Below are positions 7,793-8,229 of a DNA stretch of 8,229 nt, piece by piece (the first letter of the stretch is position 1; every line of letters starts with the position of its first letter). The stretch lies in NCBI GenBank assembly GCA_012031335.1, contig JAAUTT010000165.1, positions 1 to 8,229 on the forward strand, read 5' to 3'. The notes below the pieces were generated by a model. The model searched no databases. It was not told where the DNA came from and worked only from the letters and a program-made list of their open reading frames with translations. The translations under genes and the position numbers were made by a program. Source of the DNA: Bacteroidales bacterium (GTDB taxonomy: Bacteria; Bacteroidota; Bacteroidia; Bacteroidales; JAAUTT01).

Positions 7793-8229
7793 ATGAAGTA
7801 CTCATTATTTCTTTCATTTATTTCATTAATTTTTAATTCAGTATCTCTGAAAGCTCAGACGATGCAGGAACTAACGCCTATGATCGGCGCTGAAGTTTTC
7901 ATCGAACCTGGGCAATCTCCCGAACTTATCGATTCATGGTATCGCCTGATGAAGGAAAATGGATTGACAATATGCCGGACCCGCATGTTTGAAAACTATA
8001 TGCGTAAACCTGACGGGAGCTGGGATTTCACACTTTTCGACTATGCTTACAAAGCTGCTGATAAATATGGCATTAAAGTATGGGGTAATCTCTTTCCGGC
8101 TACAGATTTTACTGATGTTGGTCGGATTTAAATTTCCCGTTAACGCGAGGAACATCTGATATCCATTTCGGAATATATAAAATACCTGGTTACTCACTTC
8201 AAACAGTTTAAATCGTGCTATGGATGGGT
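7793..8229 (+). CDS. Secreted GH-A clan (GH42-like) beta-galactosidase, N-terminal part, frameshifted and cut by the window end
   Basis: This is the start of an exported TIM-barrel glycosidase. A signal peptide (about residues 1-21, MKYSLFLSFISLIF..., ending LKAQ) precedes MIGAEVFIEPGQSPELIDSWYRLMKENG, which resembles the first barrel strand and helix of GH42-type enzymes. WDFTLFDYAYKAADKYGIKVWGNLFPATDF is the next strand-helix-strand unit. The raw frame stops at 8131. Removing an extra C at 8123, an extra A at 8142-8143 and an extra G at 8149-8150 continues it as DVGGFKFPVTREHLISISEY and on to the window end (KSCYGWV). Catalytic glutamates would lie beyond the window, so family and specificity are inferred from the N-terminal pattern. 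It probably works with the GH2 enzyme upstream, although a terminator and its own -7 box lie between them. Confidence 0.65.

Overview
The window looks like chromosomal DNA of a Bacteroidota (Bacteroidetes) bacterium. The genes are A+T-rich. Three start sites carry matches to the Bacteroidetes promoter pattern (TTTG, 19-21 bases, TAnnTTTG). The protein types also fit: a soluble PAS/histidine-kinase/receiver hybrid and large secreted GH2 and GH-A glycosidases. I cannot name the genus.

Layout. Positions 52-240 (+) hold a small one-helix membrane protein. Positions 516-628 (-) hold the first ~40 codons of an LdhA-type D-lactate dehydrogenase. It then stops and gives way to ~275 bases (241-515) of richer G+C content that I cannot assign. 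Positions 704-1547 (-) hold a PHP-type histidinol-phosphatase, two bases downstream of an OsmC-family gene (1550-1960, -), so the two form an apparent operon. A clean terminator (2041-2077) separates these from a small secreted basic protein with two EF-hand-like half-repeats (2098-2418, -), which has its own promoter. Next is a large hybrid sensor kinase (2495-4764, -). A 490-base divergent intergenic region (4765-5254) leads into a rightward glycosidase locus: a full-length secreted GH2 enzyme (5255-7690), a terminator hairpin with a promoter motif at its foot, and the N-terminal part of a GH-A (GH42-like) beta-galactosidase (7793 to the window end). The two secreted enzymes probably act together on a beta-linked, galactose-containing glycan.

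The dominant oddity is that every long gene is broken by single-base insertions or deletions, mostly inside runs of identical bases: PHP x1, kinase x3, GH2 x3, the last gene x3 within 30 bases, and ldhA at least x1. After correcting one base at each site, every product reads through as a normal family member with its catalytic residues intact. Uncorrected sequencing error is therefore more likely than gene decay. I annotate these as single genes over their corrected extents. I found no CRISPR array, insertion sequence, tRNA, rRNA or convincing new system. The least explained piece is 241-515 next to the truncated ldhA.
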